From: Flavobacterium hydatis
GTDB taxonomy: Bacteria; Bacteroidota; Bacteroidia; Flavobacteriales; Flavobacteriaceae
DNA: 64,000 nt
Assembly: GCF_000737695.1 (NCBI RefSeq)
Contig: NZ_JPRM01000008.1
Coordinates: forward strand, 1 to 64,000
Direction of reading: 5' to 3'
The notes below the pieces were generated by a model, which saw only the letters and a program-made list of their open reading frames with translations, was not told where the DNA came from and ran no database searches. Position 1 is the stretch's first letter. Each line of letters opens with the position of its first letter. A program made the translations under genes and the position numbers. Of the stretch, positions 8,620-17,251 are shown piece by piece.

Positions 8620-9258
8620 ATGGCAACACTACGATTAGGAGATATAGCTCCAGATTTTGAAGCAGATACAACGCAAGGTTCTATAAAATTTCATGAATGG
8701 TTAGGAGATTCTTGGGGAGTGTTATTTTCTCACCCCTCAGATTTTACGCCTGTTTGTACAACAGAGTTGGGAACTGTGGCTAACTATTACCCAGAATTTG
8801 TAAAAAGAAATACCAAAGTTATCGCTCTAAGTGTAGATGGTTTGGAGTCGCATTTAGAATGGATTAAAGATATTAACGAGACACAAAATACAACTGTAAA
8901 TTATCCTATTATTGCCGACGAAGATAAAAAAGTGGCAAATTTATATGATATGTTACATCCAAATGCTAGTGATAAATTTACAGTGCGTTCGGTTTTTATT
9001 ATCGGAAATGATAAAAAAATAAAACTAACATTAACCTATCCAGCATCTACAGGAAGAAATTTTGATGAATTACTTCGTGTTATCGATAGTTTGCAATTAA
9101 CAGCAAATTATAGTGTGGCTACACCGGCAAACTGGAAAGATGGTGACGATGTTGTAATATCTCCATCGATTCCTGATAGCGATATCGCGGCTAAGTTTCC
9201 TAAAGGATACAAGCCTATAAAACCATATTTAAGAATGACTCCTCAGCCTAATAAATAG
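8620..9258 (+). CDS. 1-Cys (Prx6-type) peroxiredoxin
   Basis: A 212-residue cytosolic thiol peroxidase that reduces H2O2 and organic hydroperoxides. The catalytic motif HPSDFTPVCTTELG places the peroxidatic cysteine at residue 46. The long C-terminal extension (PSIPDSDIAAKFPKGYKPI...) is the Prx6/1-Cys arm used in dimerisation. No obvious resolving cysteine occurs later in the protein. A bidirectional terminator follows the gene. Confidence 0.95.
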   Translation: MATLRLGDIAPDFEADTTQGSIKFHEWLGDSWGVLFSHPSDFTPVCTTELGTVANYYPEFVKRNTKVIALSVDGLESHLEWIKDINETQNTTVNYPIIADEDKKVANLYDMLHPNASDKFTVRSVFIIGNDKKIKLTLTYPASTGRNFDELLRVIDSLQLTANYSVATPANWKDGDDVVISPSIPDSDIAAKFPKGYKPIKPYLRMTPQPNK

Positions 9259-9276
9259 GTTTAGGTATTAAAATAA

Positions 9277-9308
9277 AAAAAAGGTATAATTTTCATTATA
9301 CCTTTTTT
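9277..9308. terminator. Bidirectional terminator
   Basis: Perfect inverted repeat AAAAAAGGTATAAT (9277-9290) / ATTATACCTTTTTT (9295-9308) with a 4-base loop. It separates the convergent peroxiredoxin and antiporter genes and has U-tracts in both directions. Confidence 0.85.
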
Positions 9309-9313
9309 GTTCG

Positions 9314-11551
9314 TTATACTTTTTTTGCGAATTGTTTCATTCGTTTTTTGTCTCCTACGACCCAAATAATATCGTCTTTTTCCAAAATTAATTGAGATTC
9401 AGGATTCAGAATACGTTTTCCGTTTCGTTCGATTCCGACTACCAGAGCATTTGTTTTATGTCTAAATTCACTGATCGTTTTCTTGATAAATTCATCATCA
9501 GATACTTCCAGTTGATTTAAAACAATCTCCGATTCTTCGGTAGTTTTAGGAGCTTCAATTTCGTTTTTGTTCAGATAATTGGTAAATTCACTAACCTGAG
9601 CATCTGTACCAATAACACATATTTCGTCCCCAGGAAATAAACGTTCAGTTTTGGTTGGGATCTGTATTGTAATATCACCTCGTCTTATAAAAGCGATGTT
9701 AATTCCTAGTTCTTCTCTAATTCTTAATTCTTCAAGAGTTTTACCTGCAAGATTAGATTCTTTGGCAATCTCAAATATCGACATGTGACCATCCCAAGGA
9801 GTTAAGTTGGCATATTTTCTATCTATTTTAGTAGTTTCTCTATCATTAAGATTTTTCAGGAAATGACTCTCTATTCTATGATATTGCTCATTAAGTTTTT
9901 TAGGGAAAAATTGATAAGCGGCAACCGCAATAACTAAGGCAACAAAAGCAACCAAAGGAGAGAAGAAGATATTAAGCAGGAACCCAATATAAAATAATCC
10001 TAACCCGATGCGTATTAATATCATCATCATAATCGGACCACGGTACTTTCTTTCTTCCCATAAAATTTCAACTTCTTTTACAGCAACACGTCTTAGTGAA
10101 AGTGCCCATAAAAACGGAGCGATTACAATAAGGGTAATAAGAGCAGCGATTGTGTTTCCAAATCTGGTGTCTTCTACTAATGGAGCAACAAATTTAGAGG
10201 ATAATAAAATAACTGCAGTTATGATAATAGTATGTATTACGATTTGAGTTATATAAGAGCGCAATACGATCTGCCATGTACTTACAGATTTTATGGCTTG
10301 GGTATTAAGACTGTAACGATTGATGTTTTTAATCCATTTGCGAGGTAATTTTTGCTCTAAGTAATCAGAGAACGGACCTGCAAATTTTACCATAAACGGA
10401 GTTGTAAATGTAGTTACAGCCGATACAGCAACAACTATAGGATATAAAAAGGCACTCGTTACATTAAGCGACATTCCCAACGTGGCGATAATAAACGAGA
10501 ATTCCCCGATTTGAGACAAACTCATCCCAGTTTGTACCGATTGTTTAAGCGGTTGTCCAGAAAGTAGGGCTCCAATTGTAGAACTTATCGATTGTCCAAA
10601 AATGGTAACAAGAGTTAAAATTGCTACAGGAACGGCATGTGTGATAAGCATCTCAGGATTGATAAGCATTCCCACAGATACAAAGAAAATTGCACCAAAT
10701 AAATCTTTAACAGGTTTTACTAAATGCTCAATATGTTCTGCTTGAGTAGTTTCGGCAATGATAGATCCCATGATAAAGGCGCCCAAAGCAGGAGAGAATC
10801 CAACATTTGAAGCTAAGATTACCATCATTAAACATAAAGCAAGCGAAATGATAAGCAACATTTCATCGGTTAATAAATGTTTTGCTTTTTTTAATAAAGT
10901 TGGAATAAAGAAGATTCCTCCAACAAACCAAGCGGTAAGGAAAAACACTAATTTTAATACTGAAAGTAATAAGGCACTTCCCGAAAATTGCTGACTTACT
11001 GCAATAGTCGATAGTAAAACCATCATTAAAATCGCAAGAATGTCTTGTACAATAAGGGAGCCGATTACTATACCAGCAAATTTTTGTGCCTTGACGCCCA
11101 ATTCATCAAAAGTCTTAAGGATAATGGTGGTAGAGGAAATGGATAATATTACACCCAGAAAGATACTATCCATTTGGGACCAATCCATCCATCGGCCGAC
11201 CAGATAACCTACGGCGACCATTGTTATAATTTGTGTAATTGCTGTTATAGAGGCGGTTCCGCCGACTTTCATTAACTTTTTGAAACTAAATTCGAGACCT
11301 AAGCTAAAAAGTAGAATGATTACACCAATCTCGGCCCAAACTTCTACACTTTTATTATCGGTTACAGAAGGAAAAAAATCAATATGATTTCCTGCTAAAA
11401 ATCCTGCGATTAAGTAGCCCAGAACCAAAGGCTGTTTTAATTTTTTAAAGATTAGCACAGCTATCCCAGCTGTCATTAGGATTAATCCTAAATCGCTAAT
11501 TAATGGTTCTAAATGTTGAGCGGCATGTGTTACAGTCTCAGTTGGACTCAT
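9314..11551 (-). CDS. Cation:proton antiporter, KefB/CPA2 family with TrkA-C domains
   Basis: A 745-residue membrane protein. Residues about 15-400 form the Na+/H+ exchanger (CPA2) domain, and a second group of hydrophobic segments follows around 425-545. Two cytoplasmic regulatory stretches with RCK C-terminal (TrkA-C) character end the protein (about 590-660 and 675-745, for example RLFPGDEICVIG and LEKDDIIWVVG). It likely exchanges K+ or Na+ for H+ in pH or osmotic homeostasis. No complete nucleotide-binding RCK-N domain is obvious, unlike E. coli KefB/C. The gene stands alone, with terminators on both sides. Confidence 0.88.
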   Translation of the reverse strand: MSPTETVTHAAQHLEPLISDLGLILMTAGIAVLIFKKLKQPLVLGYLIAGFLAGNHIDFFPSVTDNKSVEVWAEIGVIILLFSLGLEFSFKKLMKVGGTASITAITQIITMVAVGYLVGRWMDWSQMDSIFLGVILSISSTTIILKTFDELGVKAQKFAGIVIGSLIVQDILAILMMVLLSTIAVSQQFSGSALLLSVLKLVFFLTAWFVGGIFFIPTLLKKAKHLLTDEMLLIISLALCLMMVILASNVGFSPALGAFIMGSIIAETTQAEHIEHLVKPVKDLFGAIFFVSVGMLINPEMLITHAVPVAILTLVTIFGQSISSTIGALLSGQPLKQSVQTGMSLSQIGEFSFIIATLGMSLNVTSAFLYPIVVAVSAVTTFTTPFMVKFAGPFSDYLEQKLPRKWIKNINRYSLNTQAIKSVSTWQIVLRSYITQIVIHTIIITAVILLSSKFVAPLVEDTRFGNTIAALITLIVIAPFLWALSLRRVAVKEVEILWEERKYRGPIMMMILIRIGLGLFYIGFLLNIFFSPLVAFVALVIAVAAYQFFPKKLNEQYHRIESHFLKNLNDRETTKIDRKYANLTPWDGHMSIFEIAKESNLAGKTLEELRIREELGINIAFIRRGDITIQIPTKTERLFPGDEICVIGTDAQVSEFTNYLNKNEIEAPKTTEESEIVLNQLEVSDDEFIKKTISEFRHKTNALVVGIERNGKRILNPESQLILEKDDIIWVVGDKKRMKQFAKKV

Positions 11552-11664
11552 AGGCGTATACTTTTTTGTATTTATTTTTGAATTGTTGTAAGGTATAAAA
11601 AAATAAAAAAAAATGAAAGTAATGAGATTCCTTAACGTGAAATTTAAGATAATATTATCATAAT

Positions 11665-11711
11665 AAAATCCCGTTATTTATAGTAAATGTACTTATAAAT
11701 AACGGGATTTT
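11665..11711 (-). terminator. purB terminator, 18-bp stem
   Basis: AAAATCCCGTTATTTATA (11665-11682) is the exact reverse complement of 11694-11711. It lies 18 bp past the purB stop and has a U-tract on the minus strand. Confidence 0.85.
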
Positions 11712-11729
11712 TATCTGAAAATCAGTTTT

Positions 11730-13076
11730 TTAGATGCCTAAAAAGTTGCTTGGCGTAATCTTCATAAGCTCAGCCTTGATTTCTTCAGAAACATCAAGCG
11801 TTGCAATAAAACTATGAATAGCATTTTTATCAATTGCTTCGTTCGTTCTTGTTAAACCTTTTAATGCTTCGTATGGATTTGGGTATGCCTCACGACGTAA
11901 AATTGTTTGGATTGCTTCAGCAACAACCGCCCAATTTTTCTCTAAATCTTCATGAAACTTAGATTCGTTTAAAAGTAATTTATTCAATCCTTTTAATGTC
12001 GCTTCAAAAGCAATGATAGTATGTCCCATAGGAACTCCAACGTTTCTTAAAACAGTACTATCTGTTAAGTCACGTTGCAATCTAGAGATTGGTAATTTAG
12101 CCGAAAGGTGTTCGAATATTGCATTTGCAATTCCTAAATTTCCTTCAGAATTTTCAAAATCAATAGGGTTTACTTTATGTGGCATAGCCGATGAACCAAT
12201 TTCACCCGCTTTGATTTTTTGTTTGAAATATTCCATTGAAACATACGTCCAAATATCTCTGTCTAAATCAATGATTATATTGTTGATTCTTTTTAAAGCA
12301 TCAAAAAATGCTGCAAAATGATCGTAATGTTCTATTTGAGTAGTTGGGAACGAGTGGTGTAATCCAAGAATATTTTCTACAAAATTACCACCGAATTTTT
12401 TCCAGTCAATTTGAGGATAAGCAACATGATGTGCATTGTAATTTCCTGTTGCACCACCAAATTTTGCTGCAAACGGAATATTAAATAACAAACGTATTTG
12501 CTCCTCAATACGCTCTACAAAAACACCAATTTCCTTACCCAAACGAGTAGGAGAGGCAGGTTGTCCGTGAGTACGTGCAAGCATTGGGATATCTTTCCAC
12601 TCTACACTAAGCTCTTTTAATTTAGCAGTAAGTGTAATTAAAGATGGCATATATACTCTTTCAAAAGCTTCTTTTGTAGAAAGAGGAATAGCTGTATTGT
12701 TAATGTCTTGAGAAGTCAACCCAAAGTGGATGAATTCTTTATATTCTGATAATCCTAGTTTCTCAAAAGCATCTTTGATAAAATACTCAACCGCTTTTAC
12801 ATCGTGATTGGTTACTTTTTCAGTTTCTTTTATCCAAAGAGCATCTTCAGTAGAGAAATTTTTATAAATGTTACGTAAACTCTCAAAAAGGTCAGAATTT
12901 ACGGTCGCAAGCTGTGGCAATGGCACTTCGCATAAAGCAATAAAGTATTCAACTTCAATCAATACCCGGTATTTAATTAGCGCTTCTTCAGAAAAAAAAG
13001 GAGCTAATGAAAGGGTTTTGTTTCTATATCTTCCGTCAATTGGCGATATGGCATTCAATTCGTTTAAAGTAGTCAT
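11730..13076 (-). CDS. purB: Adenylosuccinate lyase
   Basis: A 448-residue cytosolic enzyme of the fumarase/aspartase superfamily. It catalyses two steps of purine synthesis: SAICAR to AICAR, and adenylosuccinate to AMP. The N-terminus ELNAISPIDGRY and the superfamily signature GSSAMPHKVNPIDFEN (mobile catalytic loop) are clear, and TSQDINNTA is the second conserved block. Full length for the family. The start is supported by a promoter with correct spacing at 13,102-13,132. Confidence 0.97.
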   Translation of the reverse strand: MTTLNELNAISPIDGRYRNKTLSLAPFFSEEALIKYRVLIEVEYFIALCEVPLPQLATVNSDLFESLRNIYKNFSTEDALWIKETEKVTNHDVKAVEYFIKDAFEKLGLSEYKEFIHFGLTSQDINNTAIPLSTKEAFERVYMPSLITLTAKLKELSVEWKDIPMLARTHGQPASPTRLGKEIGVFVERIEEQIRLLFNIPFAAKFGGATGNYNAHHVAYPQIDWKKFGGNFVENILGLHHSFPTTQIEHYDHFAAFFDALKRINNIIIDLDRDIWTYVSMEYFKQKIKAGEIGSSAMPHKVNPIDFENSEGNLGIANAIFEHLSAKLPISRLQRDLTDSTVLRNVGVPMGHTIIAFEATLKGLNKLLLNESKFHEDLEKNWAVVAEAIQTILRREAYPNPYEALKGLTRTNEAIDKNAIHSFIATLDVSEEIKAELMKITPSNFLGI

Positions 13077-13101
13077 TGTTGTGTTGTTAATTTTGAAGAT
13101 G

Positions 13102-13132
13102 CAAATGTAAGTTATTGTTAAAACTTCTGAAA
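13102..13132 (-). promoter_or_regulatory. purB promoter
   Basis: Minus-strand TTTC (13132-13129), a 19-bp spacer and TACATTTG (13109-13102). The -7 box is exact and the -33 box has one mismatch to TTTG. Confidence 0.6.
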
Positions 13133-13168
13133 GTTAGTTGTGAGTTATTATAGTTAAACATTGCAATT

Positions 13169-13861
13169 TTAAATGTTTGTTTTAAAAATTTTATCCCAAA
13201 TAGTAAAATAAAAGCCAAAATTATGGGATTCATTTTTATGATGGTTCGAATGGAATTGTGTGGTCGAAATCCATTTTGTGACAACATTCCTATTCCAGAA
13301 ATTTGGAAAGATATCCTTGTTTAAATGACCTAATATTCCATAAGATAAATTCAATATTAAATACAGTATAATACTAATACAATTAAATTCGATTACCGAA
13401 ATTGTAATAAGCCATATCGCGCCAAACCCCAAAGTTTCGATAGGATTAAGAACAAATAAACTATAAACATTAGTATCAACATGCGTGTGATGCAGCTGAT
13501 GAATAGGATAAAACCAAGTTAATTTATGAGCCAAAAAATGAAAGCAAAACATAAAGAAATCCATCAGAAGAATTAATAACAGTGTATCTAATACAATCGT
13601 GAAAAATGAAGTAGAAAAATCTATTTTGATAATTTGATATTCATATAATTTATAACCTACTAAAGTGACCAACGTATTACATAATAAGGTGCTAATAACC
13701 CATTTTATATCTGATTTTTCGATTTTTGTAGCCTCACGGTCAACTAATTTTCCGATAAAAATAGCCAAAAGTAGGAGCGATAAATTTTCGATAAGAAAAA
13801 TTATGACAAGAGTAAATAGGTCACAATAAGACAAAAGGTCAAGCCATTTCTTCAATATCAT
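13169..13861 (-). CDS. Fatty acid hydroxylase/sterol desaturase superfamily protein
   Basis: A 230-residue membrane protein with four or five hydrophobic segments and the histidine clusters of non-haem di-iron hydroxylases: HFLAH (HxxxH), HQLHHTH (HxxHH) and HSNHHKNESHNFG (HxxHH). Such enzymes hydroxylate or desaturate lipids or carotenoids at the membrane. The substrate is not evident. It lies 13 bp downstream of the sirtuin gene on the same strand, so the two are likely co-transcribed. Confidence 0.88.
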   Translation of the reverse strand: MILKKWLDLLSYCDLFTLVIIFLIENLSLLLLAIFIGKLVDREATKIEKSDIKWVISTLLCNTLVTLVGYKLYEYQIIKIDFSTSFFTIVLDTLLLILLMDFFMFCFHFLAHKLTWFYPIHQLHHTHVDTNVYSLFVLNPIETLGFGAIWLITISVIEFNCISIILYLILNLSYGILGHLNKDIFPNFWNRNVVTKWISTTQFHSNHHKNESHNFGFYFTIWDKIFKTNI

Positions 13862-13874
13862 AAAATTCTATTTG

Positions 13875-14573
13875 TTATTTAGCTGTTATTTCGGCTAGTT
13901 TTGTTTTTAAGATTTCCATTCCTTTAGAAGCAACTTCAGGGATAACTTCAATTTCATTTCTCAGATTCGGAATTTTAATAGGTTTTGGATCGATATAAAA
14001 AAGCGGCGCGCTTGCAGGAGTATAAGAGATTAAACCTGCTGCAGGATACACTTGCAACGAAGTTCCGATTACGGCAAAATAATCAGCTTGTTCAGCAATA
14101 TCTATGGCTTCTTCTAATGCAGGAACTTCTTCGCCAAACCAAACAATATGAGGGCGTAGTTGATTTCCGTTTTCATCCAAATGACTCATGAATAAATCCT
14201 CATGCCAGTCTAAAATGTAGTTTGGGTTTTGAGAGCTTCGAACTTTTAATAATTCGCCATGCAAATGTAAAACGTTGGTACTTCCGGCACGTTCGTGCAA
14301 ATCATCAACATTTTGAGTTATAATATGTACATCAAAATCTTTCTCTAATTCAGCTAAAATTATGTGCCCTAAATTAGGAGTAACCTCTTTGAGTTGTTTG
14401 CGTCTTTGGTTATAAAAATCAAGAACCAATTCGGGGTTTTTATACCAACCTTCGGGTGTTGCCACATCCATTACATTATGACCTTCCCATAAGCCATCGC
14501 TGTCGCGAAAAGTTTTGATACCACTTTCGGCACTAATACCCGCGCCAGTTAAAACTACCAGTTTCTTTTTCAT
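13875..14573 (-). CDS. cobB: Sir2-family NAD-dependent protein deacylase (CobB type)
   Basis: A 232-residue sirtuin. NAD-binding motifs GAGISAESGIKTFRD (residues 11-25), TQNVDDLHERAG and catalytic HLHGEL are intact. The Tyr-x-x-Arg pair in FYNQRR corresponds to the acyl-pocket residues of SIRT5 and CobB and suggests removal of succinyl or malonyl groups. The four zinc cysteines usual in this family are absent: the segment between HLHGEL and the WFGE motif has no cysteine. Cytosolic. Likely in an operon with the hydroxylase gene after it. Confidence 0.92.
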   Translation of the reverse strand: MKKKLVVLTGAGISAESGIKTFRDSDGLWEGHNVMDVATPEGWYKNPELVLDFYNQRRKQLKEVTPNLGHIILAELEKDFDVHIITQNVDDLHERAGSTNVLHLHGELLKVRSSQNPNYILDWHEDLFMSHLDENGNQLRPHIVWFGEEVPALEEAIDIAEQADYFAVIGTSLQVYPAAGLISYTPASAPLFYIDPKPIKIPNLRNEIEVIPEVASKGMEILKTKLAEITAK

Positions 14574-14756
14574 TTTGATTATTTCTAAAAAATAAAAATA
14601 GTCAATTTTTAGCTTAAAACCAGCTTTAGATACTTGTTAAAATGATTTTGTTAAAACATGACTTTTTTTATTATTTTTACAAGTAACAATAACTAAAATA
14701 AGGTTTTAGGTTACTGTTGTTTTGAAAATGAAAGTTTAAATAATGATAATTTTTAA

Positions 14757-15293
14757 ATGATATTAATACAGTTTACAGGTTTATCAGGTTCGGGTAAAAC
14801 GACATTGGCAGAAAATGTTGGACAATTATTATTGAAGAAAGGCTACAAGGTTGAAATAATTGATGGTGATGTTTACCGAAAAAGCCTTTGCAAAGACTTG
14901 GGATTTTCTAAAAATGACAGATGCGAAAATGTTCGTAGATTGTTTAGTGTAGGGCAGGATTTTGTTAAATCAGAAATTATCGTTTTAATGTCGGTAATAA
15001 ACCCTTACGAAGATTTAAGGAATGAAATTGGACAGCATGAATTTGTAAAAACAGTATTCTTAAATTGTTCGATTGATAATCTGATTAAACGTGATCCAAA
15101 AGGATTGTACAAAAAAGCATTATTGCCAGATAATGACAGTAATAAAATAAGCAATTTTACAGGAATAAGCGATGTTTTTGAAACCCCTTTAAAAGCTGAT
15201 TTAACGCTGAAAACCGACTCAGAATCAGTATCGGTTTCTACCGATAAACTTTATTATTTTATAATGGAAAACATACCTAATACTGCTATTTAA
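14757..15293 (+). CDS. Adenylyl-sulfate (APS) kinase-like protein
   Basis: A 178-residue P-loop kinase. Walker A GLSGSGKT (8-15), the substrate segment DGDVYRKSLCKDLGFS (38-53), RCENVRRL, the lid region RDPKGLYKKA and FTGISDVFETP all follow the CysC pattern. CysC phosphorylates APS to PAPS, the universal sulfuryl donor. Several consensus residues differ and no sulfate adenylyltransferase gene (cysD/N) is in the window, so a changed role is possible. The sulfotransferase-like gene 120 bp downstream would use PAPS, which supports the assignment. Confidence 0.8.
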   Translation: MILIQFTGLSGSGKTTLAENVGQLLLKKGYKVEIIDGDVYRKSLCKDLGFSKNDRCENVRRLFSVGQDFVKSEIIVLMSVINPYEDLRNEIGQHEFVKTVFLNCSIDNLIKRDPKGLYKKALLPDNDSNKISNFTGISDVFETPLKADLTLKTDSESVSVSTDKLYYFIMENIPNTAI

Positions 15294-15412
15294 AGTATTG
15301 TTTATTTCTAACAGTCTGTTATGTAGATTGTTTTTTGTGAAATGCATATATTTACGTTACAATACGATAGAAGCTTAATAATAGATTTTTAAGAAAAATA
15401 TATTTTATAAAA

Positions 15413-16384
15413 ATGGAAAACGCAGATCATCCCCTTTTAAATTGGATTCCCTATAAATTAGTCGAAACAGATAATGATGTATATTTTGAATGGATTTATC
15501 TGGGAGACAAAAGGTATGTAGATCCTTTTTTTGAAGAAACCATTATAAAATGTAAAGTTCATTATAATAATTCAACAAGATACAAAGTGGTAAGCAGTGC
15601 CGAAAATCTTATCGATTGGTCTGCAGGATTAGCCACTACAGAGTTAAAATCATTATTATTTCATGTTTCCCGTTGTGGCTCTACAATGATGAGTCAGTCC
15701 TTATCGGTTTCTCCACAAAATATTGTAATTTCTGAAGCACCAATTATCGATCAAATATTAAGAAGTAATCTTTTTGATTTTGATAAAAAAAGAGCTCTTA
15801 TTAAATCGGTAATTTCTTTATTAGGACAGAAACGTTTTCCAGAACAAAAGAATTTAATTGTAAAATTGGACTCCTGGCATATATTCGAGGTTAATCAGTT
15901 ACGATTAATTTTTCCTGAATTACCTTTTGTTTTACTTTACAGAAACCCAACAGAAGTATTAAAATCTCATGCACAATTAAAAGGAATGCATATGGTACCT
16001 AATTTGTTGCCATCGTCTATTTTTGGAATTAGTGACCAAGAGATTCAACAGATTTCTTTTCATCAATATGGAGCAGTAGTTCTGGAGAAATATTTTCAGG
16101 CATATCTTGATTTTTATGTAACCGATAAAAATGTTTCGATGTATAATTATAAAGAGGGAATGAAATCTATTATGGAAAGATTTCTGTCTTTTATCGATGC
16201 CGATTTTTTTATCGAAGAGATAGATCAAATGTGCGAACGCTTAAATAGACATTCTAAAAATGGAAATGTTGATTTTAAAGGAGATTCTTATGCAAATGAT
16301 ACTCTGGCAATAGATTTTACCAAGGCTAATAGTTTGTATGAAAAATTAGATCAGAGTTTATTAGAACTAGTCAATAAAAATTAG
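15413..16384 (+). CDS. Sulfotransferase-like protein
   Basis: A 323-residue soluble protein. After a roughly 85-residue N-terminal region containing DKRYVDPFFEETI comes the phosphosulfate-loop-like motif LFHVSRCGSTMMSQSL, typical of the P-loop sulfotransferase superfamily. VLLYRNPTEVLKSH (about 177-190) is the second PAPS-binding block (RxP..S). I know this architecture from proteins annotated as sulfotransferases but not its acceptor. Its position right after an APS kinase suggests a two-gene PAPS-making and PAPS-using unit. Confidence 0.7.
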   Translation: MENADHPLLNWIPYKLVETDNDVYFEWIYLGDKRYVDPFFEETIIKCKVHYNNSTRYKVVSSAENLIDWSAGLATTELKSLLFHVSRCGSTMMSQSLSVSPQNIVISEAPIIDQILRSNLFDFDKKRALIKSVISLLGQKRFPEQKNLIVKLDSWHIFEVNQLRLIFPELPFVLLYRNPTEVLKSHAQLKGMHMVPNLLPSSIFGISDQEIQQISFHQYGAVVLEKYFQAYLDFYVTDKNVSMYNYKEGMKSIMERFLSFIDADFFIEEIDQMCERLNRHSKNGNVDFKGDSYANDTLAIDFTKANSLYEKLDQSLLELVNKN

Positions 16385-16463
16385 ATTTCTTATTTCTAAG
16401 CTATAATAAGGTTGTGGTTTTAAAGCTAACTGTTTTTCATAGTCTTAATTGTGCTCTTTTTAG

Positions 16464-16471
16464 TATTTTTG
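16464..16471 (+). promoter_or_regulatory. -7 promoter element of the SpoU gene
   Basis: TATTTTTG fits TAnnTTTG and lies 18 bp before the ATG at 16,489. It therefore argues against the GTG start at 16,414, which would place the promoter inside the gene. Confidence 0.5.
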
Positions 16472-16488
16472 CCACAAATACTACTGAA

Positions 16489-17151
16489 ATGATTAATATA
16501 GATTACCTTAATTTTCTTGAAAATATTCTTACTGAAAATCGAAAAAATAAATTTTTAAAAGTTCTCGAAAACCGTACAAAGCATTTTACTATTGTTGTTG
16601 AAGATATCTTTCAGATGCATAATACAAGTGCTGTAATGCGTAGCTGTGAAGTTTTTGGAATCCAAGAGCTTAATGTTATCGAGCAACGTTATGGTAAACG
16701 AATCGATAAGGAAATTGCAATGGGAGCTCAAAAATGGGTAGATATTAATACATTTGATAGTATTACTAATTGTATAGATACCTTAAAAAATAAAGGATAT
16801 CAAATTATTGCTACCACGCCTCATGAAAATGATTGCTTACTTGAGGATTTTGATATTAGCAAACCTAGTGCTTTGTTTTTTGGTACAGAAAGAGATGGAT
16901 TATCTGAAGAGATTTTACAAAAAGCAGATGGATTTCTTAAAATTCCGATGGTAGGTTTTACAGAAAGTTTGAATATCTCGGTTTCGGCAGCGATAATTAT
17001 TCAGAATCTAACAAACAGATTGCGAAATACAGATATAGATTGGCAATTATCTGATGATGAAATTTTGGAGAAGCGTTTGGCTTGGGCTAAAAGTTCAATT
17101 AAAGACATCAAGCGTATCGAAGCCCGGTATTTTGAAGAGAATCCAGAATAA
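16489..17151 (+). CDS. SpoU/TrmH family RNA 2'-O-methyltransferase
   Basis: A 220-residue SPOUT-fold methyltransferase that transfers methyl from SAM to ribose 2'-OH of tRNA or rRNA. The conserved motifs are present: motif 1 NTSAVMRSCEVFGIQEL, motif 2 ALFFGTERDGLSEE and motif 3 IPMVGFTESLNISVSAAI. The C-terminal tail is like tRNA (Gm18) TrmH. The open frame extends upstream to a GTG at 16,414, but the ATG at 16,489 (MINIDYLNF) fits the family start and the promoter box. A strong terminator follows immediately. Confidence 0.92.
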   Translation: MINIDYLNFLENILTENRKNKFLKVLENRTKHFTIVVEDIFQMHNTSAVMRSCEVFGIQELNVIEQRYGKRIDKEIAMGAQKWVDINTFDSITNCIDTLKNKGYQIIATTPHENDCLLEDFDISKPSALFFGTERDGLSEEILQKADGFLKIPMVGFTESLNISVSAAIIIQNLTNRLRNTDIDWQLSDDEILEKRLAWAKSSIKDIKRIEARYFEENPE

Positions 17152-17153
17152 AA

Positions 17154-17189
17154 AAATCCCCAATTACATTGTAATTGGGGATTTTTTTT
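17154..17189. terminator. Terminator after the SpoU gene
   Basis: AAATCCCCAATTAC (17154-17167) pairs exactly with 17171-17184, followed by eight T. Confidence 0.9.
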
Positions 17190-17195
17190 GAGTTT

Positions 17196-17250
17196 CCAGT
17201 TTCGGTTTTCAGTCTCAAAATGATAATGAGACTGAATGCTGAGACTGTAG
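17196..17250. repeat. CAGT-word hairpin at the secA 3' end
   Basis: The arms CAGTTTCGGTTTTCAGTCTC (from 17198) and GAGACTGAATGCTGAGACTG (ending 17247) are near-perfect reverse complements. It starts within five bases of the secA stop codon (minus strand). Four other gene ends in the window carry the same word set. Confidence 0.7.
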
Positions 17251-17251
17251 A

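Noticed and set aside
16414..16488. N-terminal extension of the SpoU methyltransferase from a GTG start
   Set aside because: A -7 promoter box lies inside the extension and the family start matches the ATG at 16,489.
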